Origin: Hydrogenibacillus schlegelii
Lineage (GTDB): Bacteria; Bacillota; Bacilli; Thermicanales; DSM-22653
Length of the DNA: 64,000 bases
Assembly (NCBI RefSeq): GCF_001653195.1
Contig: NZ_JXBB01000001.1
Span: forward strand, 124,001-188,000
Reading direction: 5' to 3'
Below the pieces are notes generated by a model, which saw only the letters and a program-made list of their open reading frames with translations, did not search any database and was not told where the DNA came from. This document shows positions 16,777 to 24,665 of the stretch, one piece after another (the first letter of the stretch is position 1; each line of letters starts with the position of its first letter). Both the position numbers and the translations under genes were made by a program.

Positions 16777-18000
16777 TCAGTAATTGTTCAAATTCGCCAG
16801 CACGATCACCCCGGTGCCCCAGAAGATGACGAGCCACATGACGACGGTAAACCAAGCAAAGCGCCAGAGGGTGTTGGCCGTCTCGACTTTGCTGGCCTCG
16901 TATACGCCGGCCCGGCGGCCGCCCTTGTACAGAACGTAGAGCACAAAGGCAAACACCGCGATGCCCACCCCGAGGGTGCCGAAAAAGAGGACCGGACCGA
17001 AGATGTTGAGGTGCATCGGGTAATCGTAGATCGTGTGGTTGAACTTCGCCAGCTCGATCATGCGGATCGCTTCCCGCATGATGCCGACGGCGAGGTCGGA
17101 GAAGAAGGCGAGCCCGACGAGCGTCGGCGCCACCCAGCCCGCCGACGACCGGCTCCAGGCCATAAGAAGCGCCCAGACGACGGCGACGAAACCGACCGTT
17201 CCCCAGATGACCGGGTGCCCGAGCGTCCCCTGCAGCGCATTGTAGAGGATCGCGTCGAGGACGAGGAGCGCGCCGGCCACGGCGGCGAGCTTCTGCCCGA
17301 CCTGGCCAAACCAGGCGACAAAGCTCTGATCCATGTCCTCCCGCTTGGAGAAGAACCAGGCGTATCCTTTCATGTAAATCCCGAAGACGAACAGCGAAAG
17401 CAAGATGAAGAACAGGTACCGCGGCACGCTGAAGGCGTAGACGTGCCACCCGCTCGTATTCATCGTCGTGCCGCCGTTCGTGTACCAGTCGACCCACTTA
17501 TCCGGGAAGAGCTCCTGATACGAGAAAATGTGCATCGCCGCCGCGGCGTAAAGGATCCCGGCTAACGAAAGGAGCGGGAAGAGGACCAGCCACGACGGGC
17601 TCCGATCCCGGTTCCGGAAGTAGAAGAAGTACGCCGCGTAGTAGGCGAGGATCACGATCGGGACGAACAGAATGACCAGCCAGGCCGATAGGTTGTTCGC
17701 CGTATACCAGAGGTTGTCGTAGATGACCTGGGTAAAGAGGAGCGGCGCCACCCCGAAGACGATACCGAGCGAAAGGGAGATGATGGCGATCTTGATCGTC
17801 TTCTGGCTGAGCTTCCGCCATTTCAGATCCCGCTGAACATACCCGACAATCGTCATCAGCAGGCTTCCGATCGTGATGTTGATGAAAAACATGTGCATGG
17901 CCCACGTGAGGACCATCAGCACCTGGATGACGACCGGGTAAAAGTCGATGCCGCTCGGCGACCGGAGCACGTTCAGAAGTTCGGTCGTATCGACGGGCAT
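16777..18000 (-). CDS. Cytochrome bd-superfamily oxidase, second (CydA'-like) subunit
   Basis: 407 residues with about nine transmembrane helices. The N-terminus resembles that of the first subunit: AMHMFFINITIGSLLM here, STHVLFSHISVGASFL there, with matching His before the helix. Further His and aromatic residues are conserved-looking (GWHVYAFSVPRYLFF, MHIFSYQELFPDKW, FNHTIYDYPMHLN). This points to a CydA-derived partner rather than an ordinary CydB. It has no haem-c motif. It follows the first subunit by 78 bp and probably forms a heterodimeric oxidase with it. Family membership is moderately sure; the exact haem set is not. Confidence 0.7.
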   Translation of the reverse strand: MPVDTTELLNVLRSPSGIDFYPVVIQVLMVLTWAMHMFFINITIGSLLMTIVGYVQRDLKWRKLSQKTIKIAIISLSLGIVFGVAPLLFTQVIYDNLWYTANNLSAWLVILFVPIVILAYYAAYFFYFRNRDRSPSWLVLFPLLSLAGILYAAAAMHIFSYQELFPDKWVDWYTNGGTTMNTSGWHVYAFSVPRYLFFILLSLFVFGIYMKGYAWFFSKREDMDQSFVAWFGQVGQKLAAVAGALLVLDAILYNALQGTLGHPVIWGTVGFVAVVWALLMAWSRSSAGWVAPTLVGLAFFSDLAVGIMREAIRMIELAKFNHTIYDYPMHLNIFGPVLFFGTLGVGIAVFAFVLYVLYKGGRRAGVYEASKVETANTLWRFAWFTVVMWLVIFWGTGVIVLANLNNY

Positions 18001-18078
18001 CGCAACGCCCTCCTTTTTGCCAAAATCCCACCCGCGAAACCGACGGTCCGCTCACCGGGCGACCCCGGAACAGGCGCC

Positions 18079-19482
18079 TCAGCGGGCCGCCTGCTCCGTC
18101 GCCCGCTTCGATTCGACGTACTGCTTCGTAATGTCCGCGAGGTACGCCGCGAGCGCCCGAATCTCCTCATCCGTTCCGGCAATTTGCGGCATGTACGGGG
18201 CCGCCCCTTGATGCGGATCGCCGGAAAGCCGCCGCTCGATGAACTGATAGATCACGTCCGGCCGTGTCGACACCTGTTCCAGCTTCTGCACGAGCGGCCG
18301 CGGCCCCGCCGGATCGAGGCTGTGGCAGTGGGCGCAGCTGATCATCGCCATCGCCCGGCCGGCCTCGAGCATGTTCCCCGGCGTGACCGTCTTCGCGCTC
18401 GCCGGGACGAACGGATGGACCTTCAAAAAGCCGTGCTCGTCGATGAACGGAATCTCGCTTTTTACGCCCTTGGCCGGAACATCCCGGGCGACAATCTGGT
18501 TGACGTACAGATAATCGCCGGCGATATACGGTTTCCGGAGCCACTCCCGGATCCGCTCCTGCGGGAAGATCGTCAGTCCCAGGACGACGACCATCAGAAG
18601 GGCGAGGAAAGCGAGCGACCGGTTTGCCTTCGGCAGCGCATAGAAGAAGGCGAAGACGAGGGCGACGAGAATGATCGAGATGAAAATCGTGTTTTTAAAC
18701 GCCTCCGGAATGGCAAAGTCGAGCGTGGTCTTCGCCCGATCCGGCAGCGTTTCGAGATACCAGATCATCGACATGCCGGCCAAAAGGAGGCCGCCGATGC
18801 CGATGAGAGAGACCTCCCGGACGAGCTCCTGGCGGAGCTTCGACTCCCGCATGCGGGTGGCGATCGCGAGCCCCATGAGGGCCGCCAGCGCCACGGTAAA
18901 GGACGTCCGGACCGCCACCTGCGGGAAGTAGTTCGGGTTATAGAACGAGTCCATGATGTTCCCGGTGTGGAACCACTTTTCGCTTCCCGGCGACATCATG
19001 AAAGAAAGGATGCCGACGATCAGAAGCAGCGTCCCCCAGGAGACGACGGCGAACACCCAGGAGATGTGCATGAGCGTTCGACGGTCGATCTTATCAAAAA
19101 TGTAGTAGATGATATAGACAAGCGCTACTTCCGTGACGAACCAGACCCACTCCGCCGCCCACGCCCAGACGAAGTTGTGGATGAGGGCGGAGATCCCCCG
19201 GGGGTTCGAGACGGTCGTCGAGAACCAGATCCCGGGCCCCGTGAGCGATCCGACGATATACGACGTCAGAAGGAGGACGAGAAAATACCGCTTGACATAC
19301 GCATAGATCTCCTCGTGATTCCCCTTATACGCCTTATAGAGCAAGTACGCGAGCAAAAATGACGCCCCGACGGAGATGTGCGAGAAAAGAACGTGCGTCG
19401 AAGCGATGGCCGCGACGACGTAGCCGCTGCCGAAGTTCGGCACGTACCACTGCGGGTAAAAGCCCAGCAGATCCTGTCCCAT
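18079..19482 (-). CDS. Cytochrome bd-superfamily oxidase subunit I with C-terminal haem-c domain
   Basis: 467 residues. Nine or so helices occupy residues 18-305, beginning with GSGYVVAAIASTHVLFSHISVG (candidate haem ligands His30 and His35). The quinol-loop motif GRQPW of classical CydA is absent. Where E. coli-type CydA has a VHT haem ligand, this protein has VRT at 191-193. After a linker, residues 365-455 form a class I cytochrome c domain with CAHCH at 383-387 and a distal Met (YMPQIAG). It therefore looks like an oxidase fed by cytochrome c rather than quinol, similar to the OR-C type of the superfamily as I remember it. Cotranscribed with the TsdA-like gene upstream. Confidence 0.78.
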   Translation of the reverse strand: MGQDLLGFYPQWYVPNFGSGYVVAAIASTHVLFSHISVGASFLLAYLLYKAYKGNHEEIYAYVKRYFLVLLLTSYIVGSLTGPGIWFSTTVSNPRGISALIHNFVWAWAAEWVWFVTEVALVYIIYYIFDKIDRRTLMHISWVFAVVSWGTLLLIVGILSFMMSPGSEKWFHTGNIMDSFYNPNYFPQVAVRTSFTVALAALMGLAIATRMRESKLRQELVREVSLIGIGGLLLAGMSMIWYLETLPDRAKTTLDFAIPEAFKNTIFISIILVALVFAFFYALPKANRSLAFLALLMVVVLGLTIFPQERIREWLRKPYIAGDYLYVNQIVARDVPAKGVKSEIPFIDEHGFLKVHPFVPASAKTVTPGNMLEAGRAMAMISCAHCHSLDPAGPRPLVQKLEQVSTRPDVIYQFIERRLSGDPHQGAAPYMPQIAGTDEEIRALAAYLADITKQYVESKRATEQAAR

Positions 19483-19590
19483 GCGCGTCCCTCCTTCAGT
19501 CCGTTCCGCAACTCATGGACGAATATGCCAGCCAGGGTAAAGAGGGGGCTTTGGTTACGGCACGTTCTTCTTCGCAGCGGTTGGAAACCC

Positions 19591-19621
19591 CGTCCGCCCG
19601 GGCCGCTTCCCCGGGCGGACG
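19591..19621 (-). terminator. Strong hairpin between tsdA-like gene and oxidase genes
   Basis: A perfect 12-bp stem, CGTCCGCCCGGG (19591-19602) with CCCGGGCGGACG (19610-19621) and a 7-base loop, lies 20 bp after the tsdA-like stop. It is followed on the minus strand by only a short T run (GGGTTTCC). It could act as an attenuator or as an mRNA-stabilising end that makes the cytochrome more abundant than the oxidase. Confidence 0.55.
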
Positions 19622-19642
19622 GAGGCTTCTCCCCCAAGCATC

Positions 19643-20674
19643 TCACCGCGTTTCGGCGGCCTTCTGCTCGGCTTCCTTGGCCTTCGCCGCCTGGATCATC
19701 CGCTCGGCGTAGGCGGTGTACCACGGAAGCGGCCCTTTGTCGAGGCCTTTTTCCCGCATCGCCTGAGTGATGTAGGCGACGTCGTCCGGCTGCTCCGCCT
19801 TCGGCCAGTCGACCTCCCACGTCGGCGCGCCGTTGACCGTCTTCGCACCCGGCTGCGGTTTGTCCGGCCGCGGATGCGACAGGATGTACGCCGCCAGGTC
19901 GACAGCCTCCTGGGTCGTGAGCGTCCCCGGCGCCTTCGTGCCCATGGCGATCTTCGGCATGTACTTCTGGATGAAGCCGGCCGCGGTTCGGATGCGGGCC
20001 ATCCCGGCGCCCACGTTAAACGAATCGTCGCCCCAGAGCGCCGGCCCCTGGGTCGGACCGAAGCCGCTCCCTTCGCCGTTTACGCCGTGGCACGCAGCGC
20101 AGGCCTGCTGGTAGAGCTTCTCGCCGTTGGCGAGGTTCGGCGTCGGGAGCGGACCGGACAGCGCCAGCTTCGGAACCCAGGGCCGATTTTTCATATCCTT
20201 AGGAACGTTCTTAGAAATAAATTCCAGATAAGCGACCATGTCCTTCATGACCTGGCTGTCCTTATCCGGCGCAATGCCGTTCATGCTCCGCTCGAAGCAC
20301 TGCTGAATGCGGTCTTCGAGGACGATGTCCGTCCCCGAACGGCTGTTGTACTGCGGGAAGACGTTCTGGATCCCGACGAGATTGAGGCTCGGGCCCGTGC
20401 CGCCGTCGGCGTGGCAGCTCGCACAGGAGAGTTTGTTCCCGACATACTCCGGGAGCGCCGCGGCGGTGTTGACAAAGTACTCATGGCCCCGCTTGATCGA
20501 CTCCCCTTCCGGCCCCGGCGGGACTTCGTCCAGGCTCGGCACGGGGGGCATCGACGCCAGCTGGGCCATCACGTTGGACGTCGGGTAGCTGGCCACCGCT
20601 TTCCAACCGACATAGCCGACGACGATCAGGCCGGCGATGGCGAGGAAAAGGGCCACCTTGCCCCACTTGCCCAT
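19643..20674 (-). CDS. tsdA: Dihaem cytochrome c, TsdA-like thiosulfate dehydrogenase
   Basis: 343 residues. An uncleaved-looking N-terminal helix (VALFLAIAGLIVVGYVGW) anchors it outside the membrane. Two cytochrome c domains carry CASCH (84-88) and CAACH near 195. The signature VLEDRIQQCFERSMNG is the one found in TsdA; Cys126 is in the place of the unusual Cys axial ligand of the active-site haem. TsdA joins two thiosulfates to tetrathionate and passes electrons to another cytochrome. Here the next gene supplies an oxidase with its own haem-c domain. AGGAGG precedes the ATG. Family call is good; substrate is inferred. Confidence 0.82.
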   Translation of the reverse strand: MGKWGKVALFLAIAGLIVVGYVGWKAVASYPTSNVMAQLASMPPVPSLDEVPPGPEGESIKRGHEYFVNTAAALPEYVGNKLSCASCHADGGTGPSLNLVGIQNVFPQYNSRSGTDIVLEDRIQQCFERSMNGIAPDKDSQVMKDMVAYLEFISKNVPKDMKNRPWVPKLALSGPLPTPNLANGEKLYQQACAACHGVNGEGSGFGPTQGPALWGDDSFNVGAGMARIRTAAGFIQKYMPKIAMGTKAPGTLTTQEAVDLAAYILSHPRPDKPQPGAKTVNGAPTWEVDWPKAEQPDDVAYITQAMREKGLDKGPLPWYTAYAERMIQAAKAKEAEQKAAETR

Positions 20675-20718
20675 CGGTTCCCCTCCTCGTTCCGTTTTTC
20701 TCTATACCCCCTCCGGAA

Positions 20719-20743
20719 GTACCGGTACCCCCATGACCGGTCA
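20719..20743 (-). promoter_or_regulatory. Paired palindromes, probable operator of the tsdA/oxidase operon
   Basis: Two perfect 10-bp palindromes sharing an ACCGGT core, GTACCGGTAC (20719-20728) and TGACCGGTCA (20734-20743), have centres 15 bp apart. They sit immediately after the -10 box of the tsdA promoter, over the expected transcription start and leader. Such tandem sites typically bind a dimeric regulator. No regulator gene is adjacent. Confidence 0.5.
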
Positions 20744-20748
20744 CCCCC

Positions 20749-20777
20749 ATTATACTGTGAAAGCGTTGTTAATTCAA
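20749..20777 (-). promoter_or_regulatory. Sigma-A promoter of the tsdA/oxidase operon
   Basis: Minus strand -35 TTGAAT (20772-20777), 17-base spacer, -10 TATAAT (20749-20754, perfect). It is the best -10 match seen in the window, suggesting a strongly expressed operon unless repressed at the adjoining palindromes. Confidence 0.8.
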
Positions 20778-20861
20778 GACACCCGGTAACGATTTTGACC
20801 GCTTTTTGTCTTAGGGGGAAACTCTGATTCGATAAGCTCAACGATGAAAAAAACCGAGCAT

Positions 20862-20896
20862 AAAAAAAAACCGAGCGATGCCGCTCAATCGCTCGG
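20862..20896 (-). terminator. Rho-independent terminator after znuA
   Basis: Minus strand stem CCGAGCGAT / ATCGCTCGG (20871-20879 and 20888-20896) with an 8-base loop is followed by nine T residues (20862-20870). It ends the znu operon 40 bp after the znuA stop. Confidence 0.92.
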
Positions 20897-20938
20897 AGTT
20901 GAAACCATCGGCGCGATACAAGTCGAATGGCGCGGCGC

Positions 20939-22099
20939 TCACCGGCCTTCTCGGGCGCCCAGCATGACGAGGAGCGTGTCGAAATTCTGCTCGATGAGGT
21001 CCTGAAGGTGGACGCCCCGGGCCAGCTGTTCCTTCGTGATGTTCTCCAGCGTGGAGAGCTCGACCGCCCTGGCCTGCGTTTCCTTTTGCACCTGCCGGGC
21101 GATTTTGTTTTCCGTAAGCGACTCAAACCCGATGTAGCGGATGTCCTTGGCCTTGATCTCGTCGATGATCGCCTGCAGCTCTTTCGGCGTCGGATCTTCG
21201 TTCATCAGCCCGCTGATGGAAATTTGTTCCAGACCGTAATCTCGGGCGAGGTAACCGAACGCCTGATGAGAGACGACGAACTGCCGCGTCTTCGCCGCTT
21301 TGAGCCCGTCGCGAAACGCCTGATCGATCCGGTCGAGCGTCCGGGCGAGGGCGTCGTAATTCGCCTCAAACGTCGCTTTGTCCTCCGGCCGGAGGTCCGC
21401 CAACGCCGCGGCCATCGTCCGGCCGATCTGCTTGAGGTTGGCGATGCTGAGCCAGATGTGCGGATCGTACGACGGAGCTGCGGCCGGCGTTTCGTCGCTT
21501 TGATCATGGCCGGCCTCTTGGGTCGTCTCGCTCGCCTGGCCCGGTGCAGCCATTCCGTGGGCGTCGCCGGGCGCGGGCCCGGAACCTTGAGCGGCATCGG
21601 CTTCGTCGCCGTGCCCATGATCGAGCTCGTCGCCGTCCTCATGGGCATGGCCGGGCAAAAGATCCAGACCGACGCTCACGTCGACGAGCTTCGTCTTGGC
21701 GGGATCGACGTTGGCCCGCACTTTATCGAGCCAGCGTTCAAAACCGGCCCCGACGTAAAAATAGACGTCCGCATCGGCGATCTTCCGAATGTCTCCCGGC
21801 GTCGGCTCAAAGTCGTGGGGCGCGGCCCCCGGCGGCACGAGCTGCTCCACCAGAACGCCGTCGCCGCCGATCTGCTTGACGAGGTCATAGAGGGGATAAA
21901 TCGTCGCCACGGCGCGAATCGGCTTTGCCGCGGCCTTCGGCGTCGCATCCGCCGCGTTCGTTTTTCCTTCTCCGGCGCCCTCTTTCGGCGTCCCGGCGCC
22001 GGTGCCGCATCCGGCGGCGACGAACGCCACCAGCGCAACAAGCACCAGCAGCCGGGACAAGCGGAATAAGACGGCATGCGTGCTTTTGGGCGAACGCAT
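20939..22099 (-). CDS. znuA: Zinc ABC transporter substrate-binding lipoprotein
   Basis: 386 residues from the ATG at 22099 (GGAGGG about 11 bases before it). The signal peptide ends in a lipobox with Cys31 (LVAFVAAGC), so the protein is lipid-anchored outside the cell. The cluster A-I fold shows TIYPLYDLVKQIGGDG, LVPPGAAPHDFEPTP, DPHIWLS and VVSHQAFGYLARDYGL, each supplying a likely metal ligand. A long His/Asp-rich loop (GHAHEDGDELDHGHGDEADA) lies in the middle, typical of zinc-specific members. Last gene of a znuC-znuB-zur-znuA operon, which settles zinc over manganese. Confidence 0.93.
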   Translation of the reverse strand: MRSPKSTHAVLFRLSRLLVLVALVAFVAAGCGTGAGTPKEGAGEGKTNAADATPKAAAKPIRAVATIYPLYDLVKQIGGDGVLVEQLVPPGAAPHDFEPTPGDIRKIADADVYFYVGAGFERWLDKVRANVDPAKTKLVDVSVGLDLLPGHAHEDGDELDHGHGDEADAAQGSGPAPGDAHGMAAPGQASETTQEAGHDQSDETPAAAPSYDPHIWLSIANLKQIGRTMAAALADLRPEDKATFEANYDALARTLDRIDQAFRDGLKAAKTRQFVVSHQAFGYLARDYGLEQISISGLMNEDPTPKELQAIIDEIKAKDIRYIGFESLTENKIARQVQKETQARAVELSTLENITKEQLARGVHLQDLIEQNFDTLLVMLGAREGR

Positions 22100-22228
22100 G
22101 TGCGGCGATCCCTCCCCTCCGGTTTTTGAAAGCACCCCCAACGGCCTCCGTTCAAAGACCGGACCGACCGGACGGCCGGGATGGACTTCCTTCCGATTCT
22201 GCCGGGCGGGGGTCGGCTGGCGACCGGC

Positions 22229-22654
22229 CTAGTGGGCCGTCGCCTCGGCGCACGACCGGCAGTAGCCGTAGACTTCAAATTTATGCCCGGCGATGATGAA
22301 GCCGTCCGGCTGACTCCACATCGCGTCGAGCGGACAGGCCAGGATTTCCTGCGTCGTCCCGCAGGAAAGGCAGATCAGGTGATGGTGATGGCCCTCGATC
22401 GGACAACGGAGGCGGTAGCGCCGTTCGCCGTCGAACTCCGTCATGTGGACGATGCCGAGCTCGTGAAAGAGCGCCAGGTTGCGGTAGATCGTATCAAAGC
22501 TTAAATCCGGATAGTCCCGGTGCATCAGGCGAAGGGCTTCTTTGGCGGTGAGGTACCGATCTTCCCGGGCCAGGAGGCGAAGGAGCGCCTCCCGCTTGCC
22601 GGTCGACTTGTAGCCCTTCTCTCCCAGGATGCGGAGCGCCTCTTCGACCGTCAC
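22229..22654 (-). CDS. zur: Zinc uptake regulator Zur (Fur family)
   Basis: 141 residues. The winged helix is followed by the metal-sensing His cluster GHHHHLICLSCG (His89-92, Cys95, Cys98) and a second Cys pair Cys132/Cys135 (YCRSC) for the structural zinc. Because it is embedded in a zinc-transport operon and a Fur-like palindrome lies at the operon promoter, it is assigned as Zur rather than Fur or PerR. AAGGGGGG lies just before the start. The gene sits 36 bp after znuB and 130 bp before znuA, so it should be autoregulated. Confidence 0.92.
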   Translation of the reverse strand: MTVEEALRILGEKGYKSTGKREALLRLLAREDRYLTAKEALRLMHRDYPDLSFDTIYRNLALFHELGIVHMTEFDGERRYRLRCPIEGHHHHLICLSCGTTQEILACPLDAMWSQPDGFIIAGHKFEVYGYCRSCAEATAH

Positions 22655-22690
22655 GACTCTCCCCCCTTTCTTGGGTGGCCCCCAACGGCA

Positions 22691-23704
22691 TCAGCGAAGA
22701 CGTTGCGCGGAAATCCGCTTCGCCGGCGCCGGCGAGGGCGGCGCCGAGCGCCCGCACTCCTCGGACCGACCGGCCTCATCCGGCCGGGCGGACGCCGAAC
22801 CGCGCTCCACGCCGATCGGCCGGCGGCGAAGGGCGCCGGCCCTCCGCCGATGACCGAGTCTCAGGCGTTCGGCGGCGAGGACGGCGAGAAGAATTCCGGC
22901 GGCGACGAGGACGATCGACCCGCCGGTGGCGAGGTCAAAGGCGTACGACGCCGTCAAGCCGACGAGGACGCTCGTCTCGGCGAAGACGATGCTTAAGAGC
23001 ATCAGAACCCGAAAGCTTTTCGCGAGGCGGAGCGCCGCCGCCACCGGCAGCGTGATCAGGGCCGAGATGAGCAGGGTCCCGACCACCTGCATCGCCACGC
23101 TGATGACGAGGGCGATGAGAGCGCTGAAGATGAAGTTGAGCGCCCGATGCGGCACGCCGGAGACGCGGGCCGCCTCCTCGTCGAACGAAAGGAAGAGAAG
23201 CTCCTTATAAAACAGAGCGACCGTCCCGACGACGACGAGCGCGAGGGCGGCGATCCGAAGGACGTCGCCGGCGGTGACCGACAAGATGTTCCCGAACAGA
23301 AGCCCGATGAGGTCGACGTTGATCCCCCGGGCGAGGCCGATGAGAACGATGCTGAGCCCGATCCCCGTCGACATGATGATCGGGATCGCAAGCTCAGAAT
23401 ACGAACGGTATGTCGTCCGCAGCCGTTCGATGAGGAGCGCCGCGATGAGGGCGACGGCGGTGCCGTAGCCGACAACCGGAAAGCGGCTTAAGGCCGGATA
23501 CGTCGCCCCCAGGAGATAGCCGAGGGCCACGCCGGCCAGCATGACGTGCGCCAGCGCGTCGGCGATGATCGAAAGGCGCCGGACGACGACGAACGCGCCG
23601 ATGAGCGGGGCCACGAAACCGGCAATCAGACCGGCCAGGAGCGCATGCCGCAAAAACGGATAAGTCCAGAACGCCGCCACCATCTCACCCAATACGCCCA
23701 TCAC
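22691..23704 (-). CDS. znuB: Zinc ABC transporter permease
   Basis: 337 residues with eight or nine hydrophobic helices and the ABC-3 family signature around LSIIADALAHVMLAGVALGY. The initiation codon overlaps the znuC stop by 4 bp (ATGA type), so translation is coupled. Helices end near residue 280; the rest is an Arg/Pro-rich cytosolic tail of about 55 residues (residues 283-337), longer than usual. Works with ZnuC and ZnuA to bring Zn2+ into the cell. Confidence 0.94.
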   Translation of the reverse strand: MMGVLGEMVAAFWTYPFLRHALLAGLIAGFVAPLIGAFVVVRRLSIIADALAHVMLAGVALGYLLGATYPALSRFPVVGYGTAVALIAALLIERLRTTYRSYSELAIPIIMSTGIGLSIVLIGLARGINVDLIGLLFGNILSVTAGDVLRIAALALVVVGTVALFYKELLFLSFDEEAARVSGVPHRALNFIFSALIALVISVAMQVVGTLLISALITLPVAAALRLAKSFRVLMLLSIVFAETSVLVGLTASYAFDLATGGSIVLVAAGILLAVLAAERLRLGHRRRAGALRRRPIGVERGSASARPDEAGRSEECGRSAPPSPAPAKRISAQRLR

Positions 23705-24516
23705 GCCCTCCCCTCCTCCCGCGCCCCGGCCCGAAGCGCCTCCGATGCGTGGCCGTGGGAGAGGATCGCCATCCCGTGGCCGTACGTCCGGCCGACGATC
23801 GCCTCCCGCTCGGCGCGAAAGCCGGCGGCACTCCCGTGGTAGAAGAGCTCGTGGTTGAGGCAGGCGATGGTGTCCATCTTCTCCGAGACGACGCCGAGGT
23901 CGTGAGAGACGAGGATGATCGACAGGTCCCGCTCCCGGTGGAGCTTTTCCAGAAGGGCGTAGAACCGCTCCTCCGACCGGGCGTCGACGCCGACCGTCGG
24001 TTCGTCGAGGATGAGCACGTCCGGATCGCCGACGAGCGCCCGGGCGATGAACACCCGCTGCTGCTGGCCGCCGGAGAGGGCGCCGATGTGCCGGTGACGA
24101 ACATCCGCCATGCCGACAAAATCGAGCGCTTCGAGCACTTTCTCCGCCTCCCGCCGTCCCGGCCGGCGAAAGAGTCCGAGGCGCGCCGTAAGCCCCATTC
24201 GGACAACTTCTTCCACCGTCGCCGGAAAGCCGGTGTTGAAGCTCGCCGCCTTTTGCGAGACGTAGCCGATCCGCCCCCAGTCGCGGAAGCGCTCGATGGG
24301 CGTTCCAAACCAGCGAACCGATCCTTCCTGAAGCGGCAAAAGCCCGAGGATGATCTTAAGCAGCGTCGACTTTCCGGAACCGTTCGGACCGACGAGGCCG
24401 AGAAGCTCTCCCCGGTGCAGGGTGAGTGAGACATGGTTCAGCACCGGTTCCGCCTCATACCGAAAGGTGATGTTTTCCGCCTCCAGAACGCGTTCCTTTT
24501 CGAACAAGGCGCCCAT
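23701..24516 (-). CDS. znuC: Zinc ABC transporter ATP-binding protein
   Basis: 271 residues. Walker A is GPNGSGKST at 43-51, the signature is LSGGQQQRVFIARAL, Walker B is DVLILDEPTVGVD, and the H-loop is LVSHDLG. First gene of the zinc operon, directly behind the promoter and Zur-type site at 24596-24641. It overlaps znuB by 4 bp. Confidence 0.94.
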   Translation of the reverse strand: MGALFEKERVLEAENITFRYEAEPVLNHVSLTLHRGELLGLVGPNGSGKSTLLKIILGLLPLQEGSVRWFGTPIERFRDWGRIGYVSQKAASFNTGFPATVEEVVRMGLTARLGLFRRPGRREAEKVLEALDFVGMADVRHRHIGALSGGQQQRVFIARALVGDPDVLILDEPTVGVDARSEERFYALLEKLHRERDLSIILVSHDLGVVSEKMDTIACLNHELFYHGSAAGFRAEREAIVGRTYGHGMAILSHGHASEALRAGAREEGRA

Positions 24517-24595
24517 CGCCCACCCTCCTTTCCGTCAGGACGTCGGGCTTCGCGCCGGGATGCGCCCCCCTCTTTTTGGCGGCCTCACTCAGAAT

Positions 24596-24608
24596 CGGAA
24601 TGATTCCG
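24596..24608 (-). promoter_or_regulatory. Zur box at the znu operon
   Basis: Perfect palindrome CGGAATCATTCCG on the minus strand (6-1-6), fitting the Fur-family pattern and resembling Zur sites (AATnATT core). It lies 4 bp after the -10 box, so binding would block transcription when zinc is plentiful. Confidence 0.72.
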
Positions 24609-24612
24609 TTTT

Positions 24613-24641
24613 ATTGTAGATCTGCCCGCCCCTTCTGTCAA
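24613..24641 (-). promoter_or_regulatory. Sigma-A promoter of the znu operon
   Basis: Minus strand -35 TTGACA (24636-24641, perfect), 17-base spacer, -10 TACAAT (24613-24618). Placed about 100 bp before znuC and directly beside the Zur-type palindrome. Confidence 0.85.
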
Positions 24642-24665
24642 GCGGCTTAAAACCTCCCAAGTGGA

